From Pedobacter sp. Leaf216 (lineage in GTDB: Bacteria; Bacteroidota; Bacteroidia; Sphingobacteriales; Sphingobacteriaceae), in assembly GCF_001421515.1 (NCBI RefSeq), contig NZ_LMKM01000010.1, forward strand, positions 46,523-110,522: a stretch of DNA of 64,000 bases, given 5' to 3'. Shown piece by piece: positions 46,656 to 55,234 of this stretch. The first letter of the stretch is position 1. Every line of letters begins with the position of its first letter. The notes beneath the pieces are model-generated. The model was not told the DNA's origin. It saw only the letters and a program-made list of their open reading frames with translations, and did not search any database. The translations under genes and the position numbers were made by a program.

Positions 46656-47129
46656 ATGAAGATTACGCTGATCGCCATTGGCAAAACAGAAGATAAGTAT
46701 TTGATTGAAGGAATTGATAAATACATTAACCGCCTAAAACATTACATTAACTTCAGCTTTTTGGCTTTGCCGGATGTAAAAAACGTTAAAAATCTTAGCG
46801 AAGCACAGCAAAAAACCAAAGAAGCCGAATTGTTGCACAAACAAATTAATAATGGCGATGTTGTTATTTTATTGGATGAAAAAGGAAAAAAGTACTCATC
46901 AGTGGCGTTCTCCAACTATTTAAATAAACAGATGATCGGTAGTGTTCAGCATTTAATTTTTATTATAGGCGGTCCGTACGGTTTTGAAGAAAGCATTTAC
47001 AAAAGGGCAAATGGTTTAATTTCTTTATCTGATATGACCTTTTCGCACCAAATGATCAGGTTATTTTTTGTGGAGCAGCTTTACCGGGGCTTTAGTATTT
47101 TAAAGGGAGAACCTTACCACCACGCTTAA
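46656..47129 (+). CDS. rlmH: 23S rRNA (pseudouridine-1915 N3) methyltransferase
   Basis: 157 residues, the full length of the SPOUT-fold family. It starts MKITLIAIGKTEDKYLIEGI and has LLDEKGKKYSSVAFSNYLNK, the SAM-binding knot IFIIGGPYGFEESIYKRANG and the C-terminal MIRLFFVEQLYRGFSILKGE, ending in PYHHA. It methylates pseudouridine 1915 in helix 69 of 23S rRNA as part of 70S maturation. It is followed after 81 bp by a 42-residue membrane peptide gene. Confidence 0.97.
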   Translation: MKITLIAIGKTEDKYLIEGIDKYINRLKHYINFSFLALPDVKNVKNLSEAQQKTKEAELLHKQINNGDVVILLDEKGKKYSSVAFSNYLNKQMIGSVQHLIFIIGGPYGFEESIYKRANGLISLSDMTFSHQMIRLFFVEQLYRGFSILKGEPYHHA

Positions 47130-47210
47130 CACTAAAAATTACCTGGTTGGCCCGAAAAGCAAATAGCGGTGTGGAAATGGCGAACGAAAATCATCATTAA
47201 ACAAAAAAAG

Positions 47211-47339
47211 ATGTTACTAGATAAATATAAACGGGAATACAGATATAAGAGCAATCAAAACGGCAACAATAAATACCTATGGATCAGCATTATTGCTTCT
47301 TTGGTAATTGTAGCCTTGCTTTATTATTTCTTCGATTAA
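47211..47339 (+). CDS. Small single-pass membrane protein
   Basis: 42 residues: MLLDKYKREYRYKSNQNGNN, then a hydrophobic helix (WISIIASLVIVALLYYF) and a final Asp. The polar, basic N-terminus followed by a single helix suggests an inner-membrane peptide with the N-terminus inside. The ATG follows an A-rich stretch (ACAAAAAAAG), a good Bacteroidota start context. Function unknown; it probably rides on the rlmH transcript. Confidence 0.6.
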   Translation: MLLDKYKREYRYKSNQNGNNKYLWISIIASLVIVALLYYFFD

Positions 47340-47348
47340 ATTCCACAA

Positions 47349-47376
47349 AAAAACACCAGACGAATGGCCTGGTGTT
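47349..47376 (-). terminator. Terminator of the DUF5606 gene
   Basis: On the minus strand AACACCAGGC and CTGGTGTT pair, followed by a run of seven T. It can also close the converging small-peptide transcript. Confidence 0.7.
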
Positions 47377-47398
47377 CTGTAAAACAATTAAATAAAGC

Positions 47399-47941
47399 TT
47401 AAACGCCTTTTTTACTTGTCATGCTTGCTTTTTTAGCTGGCGCCGAAGTTTTGGTAGTTGCTTTAGCACTTGCTGATGATTTGGTTCCTGAAGCTTTTTG
47501 TTTCTTATCTGAAGCTGCTTTTTCTTCTGATAATTTAACTTCAGCTGGTGTACCTGGTGTTTCAGGAGTTTCTTCCGTAAACAATGGCAAATCTTTTAAT
47601 AAGTTATACCAGGTAATGATTTTCTTCATATCCGAAGCGTAAACTTTCTCCTGATCGTGGCCTGGTGCTACTTCAAGGAAATAAGCACGTAAATCGCCTT
47701 TTAAATCAGGAGTAGCTCCTTTGGCAGAAATTTTGGCGAAAATATCTGCCAGTTTAATTTCTTCATCTTCACCATATACCGTAATATCTTCCAACGAAGC
47801 CAGTTTAGTATTTGTGATATTGGCTACAATTTTAGTTTTCTGAGCATCTAAACCCTCTAAAATGTAACCCACTTTATTTTGTCCAACCAGTTTAAACAAA
47901 CCCGGTCTGCCAGATACGGCAACAATTCCTCTTAAATTCAT
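47399..47941 (-). CDS. DUF5606 family protein with a Lys/Ala/Ser/Thr-rich tail
   Basis: 180 residues. The N-terminal 130 residues match the Bacteroidota family DUF5606: MNLRGIVAVSGRPGLFKLVG, YILEGLDAQKTKIVANI, ASLEDITVYGEDEEIKLADI. The last 50 are low-complexity and basic (KASGTKSSASAKATTKTSAP), resembling histone-H1-like tails, so nucleic-acid contact is possible. The function is unknown. A repeat of GAGATTTGAGA type fills the gap to the cyclophilin gene upstream. Confidence 0.88.
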   Translation of the reverse strand: MNLRGIVAVSGRPGLFKLVGQNKVGYILEGLDAQKTKIVANITNTKLASLEDITVYGEDEEIKLADIFAKISAKGATPDLKGDLRAYFLEVAPGHDQEKVYASDMKKIITWYNLLKDLPLFTEETPETPGTPAEVKLSEEKAASDKKQKASGTKSSASAKATTKTSAPAKKASMTSKKGV

Positions 47942-47948
47942 ATTTTTT

Positions 47949-48086
47949 TGAGATATGAGATTTGAGATATAAGAAATGAGAAATCACTCAGATCAAATAA
48001 CTAAAACTCTTTGTTCAATTATTAAATGAGATAGGAGCACCAATTTAGAGAATCAAGTCTCAAATCTAATGTCTCAAATCTAGTAT
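47949..48086. repeat. GAGATTTGAGA-type inverted repeat
   Basis: The left part reads GAGATATGAGATTTGAGATA. The right part carries TCAAGTCTCAAATCTAATGT and CTCAAATCTAGTATCT, which is its approximate reverse complement. It is an imperfect, long hairpin made of short words, in the gap between two minus-strand genes. Confidence 0.65.
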
Positions 48087-48092
48087 CTATTT

Positions 48093-48554
48093 CTAGTCTT
48101 CTAAAACTTCGATGTTTAAAATTTTATCACCTTGGCGGATATCATCTACAAGATCAACATTCTCCACAACTTTACCAAAACAAGTATGGTTACGGTCTAA
48201 GTGAGCAGTATTGGTTCTGCTATGGCAGATAAAAAACTGTGAACCACCAGTGTTGCGGCCAGCATGTGCCATAGATAATACACCACGATCGTGATATTGA
48301 TTTTCGCCATCAAGTTCGCAATCAATTTTGTAACCTGGGCCACCAGTACCTGCCAAATGTGCTTTAGCCGGGTCTTTTGAATTAGGGCATCCACCCTGAA
48401 CCATAAAGTTAGGAATTACACGGTGAAAAGTTACCCCATCATAAAAGCCTTCTTTAGCTAATTTTTTAAAGTTTGCAACGGCTTTTGGCGCATCATTTTC
48501 GTAGAATTCTACAGTTAATTCGCCTTTTTCTGTTTTTATTATTGCTTTACTCAT
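48093..48554 (-). CDS. Peptidyl-prolyl cis-trans isomerase, cyclophilin type
   Basis: 153 residues from the ATG at 48554 (MSKAIIKTEKGELTVEFYEN); the 26-codon extension to 48632 lacks a signal peptide and is dropped. Motifs are FKKLAKEGFYDGVTFHRVIP with the catalytic Arg, NFMVQGGCP, GVLSMAHAGRNTGGSQFFIC and HLDRNHTCFGKVVENVDLVD. A cytoplasmic foldase, as no signal is seen. A TATTTTTG promoter box lies upstream on the minus strand. Confidence 0.95.
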   Translation of the reverse strand: MSKAIIKTEKGELTVEFYENDAPKAVANFKKLAKEGFYDGVTFHRVIPNFMVQGGCPNSKDPAKAHLAGTGGPGYKIDCELDGENQYHDRGVLSMAHAGRNTGGSQFFICHSRTNTAHLDRNHTCFGKVVENVDLVDDIRQGDKILNIEVLED

Positions 48555-48620
48555 ATTAATATCAGTACTAATTTTAAATTTAATCCGACTAAAAAACAAT
48601 CGCATTTTTTTAGTAGAGGG

Positions 48621-48628
48621 CAAAAATA
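48621..48628 (-). promoter_or_regulatory. Candidate promoter box of the cyclophilin gene
   Basis: CAAAAATA on the plus strand reads TATTTTTG on the minus strand, matching TAnnTTTG, about 67 bp upstream of the ATG at 48554. It supports the shorter start. Confidence 0.5.
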
Positions 48629-48709
48629 ACAAAATTGTATAACTTATAACATCATTAAATTTTTCTATCCAGTTTAAATGCGGTATTTTAGTGTTTTAAG
48701 TCTATCGAT

Positions 48710-49969
48710 TTGACAAAGAAATATTATATACTCTTTATTTGCCTGCTTTGCTCATTAGGGTTAAGGGCTTCTTCACTGTTAATTTATATGGATGAAGACC
48801 AAAAAAACCACCTTAAAGCATATGGTATTGCATACTGGACAATCAGTAAACAGCTGGAAGTTGACTGGCTCCTAAATTACCGCGGCGGAAGCTTTCTAAT
48901 TAAGTATAATAAAACGGTTGAGGATGAGCTTAAAATCCGCGGGGTTTCTTACGAAGTACTGGCTGATGGAAAGGTAACCAATCTTTTAAACGAAATCAGT
49001 GATCCGTCGGTAAACATGGAAATGGTTAAATTGGAGAAAACACCAAAAATTGCAGTGTACTCGCCAAAAAGTAAACTCCCCTGGGATGATGCCGTTACGC
49101 TGGTGTTAACTTATGCAGAAATTCCGTATGAGGTAATTTATGATGACGATATTCTTCAGGATAAACTGAGCAAATATGATTGGCTGCACCTGCACCATGA
49201 AGATTTTACCGGGCAATATGGTCGATTCTGGGCCAATTTCAGGTATGCCACCTGGTATCAGGAAGATGTTAAAAATCAGGAAACCCTTGCCAAGCGCATG
49301 GGTTATAAAAAAGTTTCAGAAATGAAACTTGCCGTAGCCAAACACATTAAAGAGTACTGTGCTGGTGGAGGCTTTCTGTTTGCCATGTGCTCTGGTACGG
49401 ATAGTTTTGATATTGCGCTGGCCGCAGATGGGGTGGATATTTGTGCGCAAATGTTTGATGGCGATGCAGCAGATCCTAATGCACAGGCCAAATTGGATTT
49501 TAATAAAACATTGGCATTTCAGAATTTTAAGCTGGATAACAACCCTATGAATTACGAATTTTCGGACATTGATGCCACGCAAACCCGAACTTTAAACCAA
49601 AGCAATGATTATTTTACCCTTTTCGATTTCTCGGCCAAGTGGGATCTTGTTCCTACCATGCTTACGCAAGATCACGATAAAGTGATTAAAGGTTTTATGG
49701 GCCAAACCACTGCCTTTAGAAAAAGCCTCGTTAAAACAAGCGTTACGGTATTGGGCGAAAATAAAGGAGCTGCTGAAGTACGTTATTTACATGGCGAAAT
49801 TGGTAAAGGACAGTTTACTTTTTATGGTGGTCACGATCCGGAAGATTATCAGCATGCTGTTGGCGACCCTCCAACTGATTTAAATTTGCACCCAAATTCG
49901 CCAGGTTACCGCTTAATTTTAAACAATGTGCTTTTTCCTGCGGCCAAAAAGAAACCGCAAAAAACTTAA
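48710..49969 (+). CDS. Secreted protein of a family usually labelled asparagine synthetase B
   Basis: 419 residues if started at the TTG at 48710, which is needed to include the signal peptide (TKKYYILFICLLCSLGLRAS). No in-frame ATG precedes the mature part; the first lies after it. I recall relatives in Bacteroidota being labelled asparagine synthetase B, but neither the PP-loop nor the usual Cys1 glutaminase start is visible. A segment GGGFLFAMCSGTDSFDIALA resembles a nucleophile elbow of class I glutamine amidotransferase-like folds, and FYGGHDPEDYQHAVGD fits that fold too. The enzymatic role is unproven. Confidence 0.7.
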   Translation: MTKKYYILFICLLCSLGLRASSLLIYMDEDQKNHLKAYGIAYWTISKQLEVDWLLNYRGGSFLIKYNKTVEDELKIRGVSYEVLADGKVTNLLNEISDPSVNMEMVKLEKTPKIAVYSPKSKLPWDDAVTLVLTYAEIPYEVIYDDDILQDKLSKYDWLHLHHEDFTGQYGRFWANFRYATWYQEDVKNQETLAKRMGYKKVSEMKLAVAKHIKEYCAGGGFLFAMCSGTDSFDIALAADGVDICAQMFDGDAADPNAQAKLDFNKTLAFQNFKLDNNPMNYEFSDIDATQTRTLNQSNDYFTLFDFSAKWDLVPTMLTQDHDKVIKGFMGQTTAFRKSLVKTSVTVLGENKGAAEVRYLHGEIGKGQFTFYGGHDPEDYQHAVGDPPTDLNLHPNSPGYRLILNNVLFPAAKKKPQKT

Positions 49970-50165
49970 TCTGCTTCTTCAATCTTTGGCATAATTATAC
50001 AAAACTTATCAAAACTGCCTGTATAATGCGGTACATTCCTATTATGTATACACAAAGTTAGCGTGTTGGGTATTTCATTTTTGTAGCGTATATATACCTA
50101 ATGTAGATAAAAAATATGCTGTAAATCAATAGCTTACCCGCTAAACTGTAACAGACTTGATACTT

Positions 50166-50180
50166 TGGCACAGCTTTTGG
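50166..50180 (+). promoter_or_regulatory. Candidate sigma-54 (RpoN) promoter of the porin gene
   Basis: TGGCAC, five bases, TTGG compares with the consensus TGGCAC-N5-TTGC. The -24 GG is kept; the -12 GC reads GG. It is 72 bp before the ATG at 50252, with TTT preceding TGGCAC as usual. Confidence 0.45.
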
Positions 50181-50251
50181 AATTGAGGCTTGTAATTAAC
50201 AACAGGATAAACCTGATTTTTTAAACAAGATTCTTCTAAAAGAAAAATATT

Positions 50252-50992
50252 ATGAAAAAGTTATTATTAAGCGCTTCAGTTTTATTATTAGCAACAGGTG
50301 CATTTGCACAAACAAAAATGACCGGAGAAACTTCCCGTTTCGGAATTAAAGCTGGTGTAAACCTTTCGAAATTCCACGCTGGTGGTGATGATGCCGCAGC
50401 AAATAATTTTAACGACAATGCAAAAAACAATGTTGGTTTTAACGTTACTGCATTTGGTGATTTCGGTGTAGGAAACAATTTCTTCATCCAACCGGGTGTT
50501 TCATTACAAAACAAAGGTAATAAATTTGAATCTGTGCTTACCAATACGGCTTTGGGCAATACAATTACTACCACTAGTTCCGTAAAAACAAATTTAATGA
50601 CTATTGAAGTACCGGTTAACGCTGTGTTTAGAATCCCTACAGGTGATGCTGGTGCCGTTCAAATCAGTGCTGGTCCTTATATAGGTTTCAACATTTCTGG
50701 TAAAGATAAAGGCGAAACGGTTACTACAACAGTAAATAACGCTAACAATAACAGTTCTACTGTTACCACATCTAACGATAGAGACTTATCATTCGGTAGT
50801 GCAAGTGATAAAAACTATAACAGTACCGAATTTGGTGCAAACTTTGGTTTAGCTTACCGTACAAACTCAGGATTTTTAGTTGGTGCAAACTATGGTTTAG
50901 GTTTAACAGATTTAACACCTAAAGACAGACAGGCTAATTCAAATAAATTAACTAACCGTGTATTGGGTTTCTCAGTTGGTTATTCTTTCTAA
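50252..50992 (+). CDS. Porin family outer-membrane beta-barrel protein (OMP_b-brl type)
   Basis: 246 residues with a signal peptide ending GAFAQT. It has the eight-strand pattern of small OmpA/OmpX-like barrels: FGIKAGVNLSKFHAGGDD, FFIQPGVSLQNKGNKFES, VPVNAVFRIPTGDAGAVQIS, FGLAYRTNSGFLVGANYGLG and the final NRVLGFSVGYSF ending in Phe. Asn/Thr-rich extracellular loops (VNNANNNSSTVTTSNDRD) separate the strands. It is monocistronic, with a sigma-54-like site upstream and a strong terminator behind. Confidence 0.92.
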   Translation: MKKLLLSASVLLLATGAFAQTKMTGETSRFGIKAGVNLSKFHAGGDDAAANNFNDNAKNNVGFNVTAFGDFGVGNNFFIQPGVSLQNKGNKFESVLTNTALGNTITTTSSVKTNLMTIEVPVNAVFRIPTGDAGAVQISAGPYIGFNISGKDKGETVTTTVNNANNNSSTVTTSNDRDLSFGSASDKNYNSTEFGANFGLAYRTNSGFLVGANYGLGLTDLTPKDRQANSNKLTNRVLGFSVGYSF

Positions 50993-51011
50993 GATAAAAG
51001 CCTTTAAAATT

Positions 51012-51050
51012 AAAAGCCGTGCTGATATATCATCAGCACGGCTTTTTTTT
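51012..51050 (+). terminator. Terminator of the porin gene
   Basis: AGCCGTGCTGAT and ATCAGCACGGCT form a perfect 12-bp stem with a 5-nt loop, then eight T. Confidence 0.92.
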
Positions 51051-51211
51051 ATATGCAATCAGGCAAATAAGAACCGCATTGGCATAAACACGAGAACAAT
51101 CTACTATGGTTGCTTTGATACATGCTTCACAAGCTTTGCAATAATTTCGCGATAGCAAATGCAAGCGCTCTCCGTAAAAAAGATAAAGAATTTATTAAAT
51201 CAAGCCTGGTT

Positions 51212-53218
51212 TTAATCGTAAAAGTTCCAGCTTACACCAAACTTTAATAAGGCATCTTGCATAGGGTACCTGTTTACAGTGTAATAACCATTTTGGAAAA
51301 GGCCTTGATTGATAAAATCGTATTTAACAAAAAGGTTTGCACGTTTTAAATTGGCTTTAAAAAACACATCTACAATCGGCTTAGAAACAAAAGTTACCGG
51401 ATTGGTTTCATCTATATAAAACTGTGAGGTTGCTGGCGAATACAAATAATTTGCATATTCGGTATTGTACCTTACATCGATACCTACATTGGCTTTTAAT
51501 ACTTTAAAAAAGGTATTGTCGAAATAAATACTGTTATAGGTATAAAATTCGGGTGTTCTTAAAATTGCATTTTTATCGGTTTTTTGATAGGCTAAATAAT
51601 TTTCCATTATAAACCTGCCAAACTTCCATTTTTTGGAAACATCAAACCTGATCAGGCTGATATCAGCTGTTTCCTGTTTTGGCAGAATGGCTGTTGTACC
51701 ATTGCTGTGATCTGCTGCAAAATACAGGTAATTACTGGTTAGGAAATATTTAGCTCCTGCATTAAAACCATATTTATCATTGATGTAATTAAAAGATAGA
51801 TTGGCGATTTTAGTGTTATTAAAATCAGTATTGCTCCATTGGTAATGGTTGCCATGGTAGTAATCGAAAATTCTGGCTGGTGTTTGGTTTTGTACATAGG
51901 CACCTAATTCTATCCTTCCGATGGTTTTTCCTAACAGGATTTTACTTTTGGCTTCGTACAGATAATCACCTGCATTTTCACCCTGCAAAATTTGCTGTAT
52001 ATCTAAGTTAATATCGATATTATTCGAAAACCTGTATCCTGCGGCACCTAAAATGGTAATATTTTGATAACCAAATCTGCTTTGCTCATAATACTTACCA
52101 TCTTGTTTAATTCCTAAAAACTCGTGTTTATAATAATCATGGCGGATGCCGGCATCAACCTTTAGCTCATTTTTAATGAGTGATGAATTTTTTGGACGTA
52201 AAAAGAAACTGTATATAAATTCATTCTTAAAGTGCTGCACATGGGTAGAATCATTTGTGAAAGTTGTGCTGTTTATGCCGGGAGGTAAAACATTGTTCGG
52301 ATCGGTACCATTTTTATAAAAATCGTAACTTTCGTTATTGTACTCAAAAGTATAAGTAACCTTATTGGTTGGCAAAACAGCATTATTTGCATTGGCAGAA
52401 GTATCAATCCGCCCTACATAATAGGTTTGTTTTAAAAACACGGTATTCTTTTTGTACATGTTGCGCGCATCTGATAAGTTGATGGCTTCGGCATCTCTGC
52501 TGATCTTGTTGTAACCTGGATCAAAAATATTTTGAGCAACCACTGAACCGTTTTCATAACCACGCATGGTATTAAAAATGGCTGATGCCCACATATTATA
52601 ACGTTTACTTGGCGATTGGTACCATGAAAATACCGCCACATTTAAATTATCACCACGTTGCCTTGCATAAAACCCTTTCGAATCTCCACGGTTAAAATTT
52701 ACGCCAACATTCCAGTTTTTCTTGATGTTCTGTGTATGAATTGCCCTAAAAAGCTGCTCTGTTTTGCCGCCACTCACAAAATACAAACTCGTAAAAGGGG
52801 TTCTGGCCTGGTAATAAATAATATCTTCTGGTGTTAACGCGTAATAGTCGAACGAATGGAAACCTGCATCAAACCCGATTCTTTTACTGGGCTCAAACAA
52901 TAATGGCCGGGCTGCCAAACCCATGTTACCAGTACTTATGGTGGGGTGCATGGGTTGTAAAAGCGGACTGTAATTCTGGATATTGGTAGTAGTGGTATCT
53001 AAAGGCAATAGTACAATGCTATCTTTACTTAGCGATAGTTTGGTAAAACGGATGTATTTTGCAGTAAAAACAACTGAATCTTTTCCGCCATCCAATTTTT
53101 TCCTAACCGAATCGAGTTCTTTATTTGTACCAACATTGGTTTTTAAATCCTGAGCAAAAGCCTTGTTGATGCCCAATAGCACAAACAGTAAAAAACAGAT
53201 CTGAACAACTTTACGCAT
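51212..53218 (-). CDS. Large putative porin (Bacteroidota putative-porin family)
   Basis: 668 residues from the ATG at 53218 (MRKVVQICFLLFVLLGINKA, cleavage after FAQ). The body alternates hydrophobic and polar residues with many aromatic strand ends (GVNFNRGDSKGFYARQRG, VTYTFEYNNESYDFYKNG, YGFNAGAKYFLTSNYLYFAA) and ends LLKFGVSWNFYD, consistent with a large outer-membrane barrel. No TonB plug is present. The start is one base after the purine nucleoside phosphorylase stop, so it is the third gene of lpxK-pnp-porin. The substrate is not evident. Confidence 0.88.
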   Translation of the reverse strand: MRKVVQICFLLFVLLGINKAFAQDLKTNVGTNKELDSVRKKLDGGKDSVVFTAKYIRFTKLSLSKDSIVLLPLDTTTTNIQNYSPLLQPMHPTISTGNMGLAARPLLFEPSKRIGFDAGFHSFDYYALTPEDIIYYQARTPFTSLYFVSGGKTEQLFRAIHTQNIKKNWNVGVNFNRGDSKGFYARQRGDNLNVAVFSWYQSPSKRYNMWASAIFNTMRGYENGSVVAQNIFDPGYNKISRDAEAINLSDARNMYKKNTVFLKQTYYVGRIDTSANANNAVLPTNKVTYTFEYNNESYDFYKNGTDPNNVLPPGINSTTFTNDSTHVQHFKNEFIYSFFLRPKNSSLIKNELKVDAGIRHDYYKHEFLGIKQDGKYYEQSRFGYQNITILGAAGYRFSNNIDINLDIQQILQGENAGDYLYEAKSKILLGKTIGRIELGAYVQNQTPARIFDYYHGNHYQWSNTDFNNTKIANLSFNYINDKYGFNAGAKYFLTSNYLYFAADHSNGTTAILPKQETADISLIRFDVSKKWKFGRFIMENYLAYQKTDKNAILRTPEFYTYNSIYFDNTFFKVLKANVGIDVRYNTEYANYLYSPATSQFYIDETNPVTFVSKPIVDVFFKANLKRANLFVKYDFINQGLFQNGYYTVNRYPMQDALLKFGVSWNFYD

Positions 53219-53219
53219 C

Positions 53220-54035
53220 TTAAAGTTCGGCAATTAAGCGGGTTAAAATTTCTGTCATTTTTGGTTCGGCCTTGGCCGCAGCAGCTAAAATTTCATCTAA
53301 ATCAAAGGGTTGCAAATCTTCAGGAAAACCTTCATCAGTTAAAACAGAAATGGCAAAAACTGGTAAACCTGCGTGGTTGGCCACAATTACTTCTGGTACG
53401 GTACTCATCCCCACAGCATCGGCACCAATTAAGCGCAGGTATTTGTATTCTGCCTTGGTTTCTAAATTCGGCCCCGTAACGGCAACGTATACACCTTTAT
53501 GGCATTTAATATCAACTTCTTTCGCAATGTTTAAAGCCTTTGCAATAATATCGCGTTTGTAAGGTTGGCTCATATCCGGAAAACGTGGACCAAGGTCACT
53601 TTCGATAATACCGCGCAAAGGGTTATCAGGCTGCAGGTTGATGTGATCTTCAATAATCATTAAATCGCCTTTTCTAAATTCGGGGTTTAATGATCCTGCT
53701 GCGTTAGAAACAATCAGGTTTTCGATGCCCAATCCTTTCATTACCCGAACAGGGAACGTAATTTGCTGCATGCTGTAACCCTCATAATAATGCAAACGCC
53801 CCTGCATGGCAATAATTTTTTTACCGTTTAACGTTCCAAAAATTAATTTACCACTATGAAATTCTAATGTTGAAATAGGAAAGTTGGGAATATTAGAATA
53901 CATCAACTGATGTTCAACTTCGATTTCTTTCACAAGGCCTCCTAAGCCTGTTCCTAAAATAATGCCTATTTCGGGCTTAAAGTTCTCTGTTTTACGTTTT
54001 ATATATTCAACGGTTTCTTCTATTGCTCTTAACAT
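53220..54035 (-). CDS. Purine-nucleoside phosphorylase (trimeric PNP-I type)
   Basis: 271 residues: MLRAIEETVEYIKRKTENFK, the phosphate-site loop GIILGTGLGGLVKEIEVE, AMQGRLHYYEGYSMQQITFP, VSNAAGSLNPEFRKGDLMII, GPNLETKAEYKYLRLIGADA with the purine-site Glu, and VGMSTVPEVIVANHAGLPVF. It splits inosine or guanosine with phosphate to base and ribose 1-phosphate in the cytoplasm. It overlaps lpxK by 29 bp (54007-54035), an unusually long overlap that suggests translational coupling. Confidence 0.95.
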   Translation of the reverse strand: MLRAIEETVEYIKRKTENFKPEIGIILGTGLGGLVKEIEVEHQLMYSNIPNFPISTLEFHSGKLIFGTLNGKKIIAMQGRLHYYEGYSMQQITFPVRVMKGLGIENLIVSNAAGSLNPEFRKGDLMIIEDHINLQPDNPLRGIIESDLGPRFPDMSQPYKRDIIAKALNIAKEVDIKCHKGVYVAVTGPNLETKAEYKYLRLIGADAVGMSTVPEVIVANHAGLPVFAISVLTDEGFPEDLQPFDLDEILAAAAKAEPKMTEILTRLIAEL

Positions 54036-55068
54036 AGTTTAAAATGAGTTCGTCAAAGGTAATCTTATCTTCTTCAAATAATTCAACCTCGATGGGTAAA
54101 TAATATACAGGTAAATTTACCAGTAAATCTTCAAATCCGGTAGCTCTTAAACGTTTGCTATCCTTTTCTGTTGTGATGATGATTTTTTCTTTTTTATTTC
54201 CGGCCAAAAATGCACTTTTAAATTTGCTGATATCTGCTTCTTTAAAGGCATAATGATCAGGAAATTCTTCGTGTTTAATGGTTTTGGAATATTTACCCAG
54301 TTCTTCGATCAATGGTTCTGGATTGGCAATACCTGTTAATAGAAAAATTTCGCAATCTTTTATCGATTCGAGTACGCGGCTTTCTTTATTGTATAAATGA
54401 ACAAGGTGGCCATATTTTAAATAGGAGTGCAATACCGGCTGATTTGCATCGGGTTGCAGTTCGTTTATTGAAGCTTGTTGCGCTACATGTAACAAGGGCA
54501 CTGGCGATTTAGTGACTAATAGCACATCGGCTCTTTTACGTGACGAGAAAACATCTCTTAAATTACCTGCTGGCAAGAGGAACTGCAGAGTGCCCAATTT
54601 TCTAAATTCGAAAAGCAAAATATTAAAACCCGCCCTTACTGCACGGTGCTGAAAGGCATCATCAAGGATAATTAAATCATGGTTTTCTTTGAGCTGATTA
54701 ATTCCATTTACGCGGTCTTCGCAAACAGCAACGGTTACCTTTGCAAATTTCTGATGGTATTGTAACGGTTCATCTCCAATGGTTTCGGCAGTTGCATTGT
54801 CATCAGCAAGGATAAATCCTTTTGTTTTGCGACCGTAGCCTCTACTTAATATCGCTATTTTATAATCGGCCAGTAACCTCACCAGATATTCGGTTGTTGG
54901 TGTTTTGCCCGATCCGCCTACAGCCAGATTGCCTACGCAGATTACGGGTAAATCGAATTTTACAGACCTGATTAAGCCCCAATCGTATAATTTTTTGCGG
55001 AGTGTAACGGCCATTCCATAAATTAATGAAAAAGGAAGCAGTAAAAGGCGTAGATAGTTAAGTAGCAT
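54007..55068 (-). CDS. lpxK: Tetraacyldisaccharide 4'-kinase
   Basis: 353 residues. The N-terminal membrane helix (LLNYLRLLLLPFSLIYGMAV) precedes the P-loop GNLAVGGSGKTPTTEYLVRL, ILSRGYGRKTKGFILADDNA, GDEPLQYHQKF and the Asp-Asp motif LIILDDAFQHRAVRAGFNIL, all typical of LpxK. It phosphorylates lipid A disaccharide at the 4'-position on the inner face of the membrane. Together with lpxB at 2241 it shows a lipid A pathway. It is first in the lpxK-pnp-porin operon. Confidence 0.96.
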   Translation of the reverse strand: MLLNYLRLLLLPFSLIYGMAVTLRKKLYDWGLIRSVKFDLPVICVGNLAVGGSGKTPTTEYLVRLLADYKIAILSRGYGRKTKGFILADDNATAETIGDEPLQYHQKFAKVTVAVCEDRVNGINQLKENHDLIILDDAFQHRAVRAGFNILLFEFRKLGTLQFLLPAGNLRDVFSSRKRADVLLVTKSPVPLLHVAQQASINELQPDANQPVLHSYLKYGHLVHLYNKESRVLESIKDCEIFLLTGIANPEPLIEELGKYSKTIKHEEFPDHYAFKEADISKFKSAFLAGNKKEKIIITTEKDSKRLRATGFEDLLVNLPVYYLPIEVELFEEDKITFDELILNYVKSNRRNR

Positions 55069-55234
55069 ATCGTGGTTTCAAAAATACTGATTATTTAAAA
55101 AAGAAAGGCATCAGCCTATAGAGCAACCCTTAAGCGCAGGAAATGGTTTGGTGGAGAGGGAAATAGGGAGTTTTTAGTTGGGAGTTGTGTACCTTGCCTT
55201 CAATTAAGCAATTGAAACAATTTACCAAATCCAC
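55069..55234. other. Gap with a GGGAGTTGGGAG-like repeat
   Basis: It holds AAATAGGGAGTTTTTAGTTG followed by GGAGTTGTGTACC. Its complement shares ACAACTCCCAACT with the insert in the deacetylase gene (28137-28149). No gene is seen. Confidence 0.5.
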
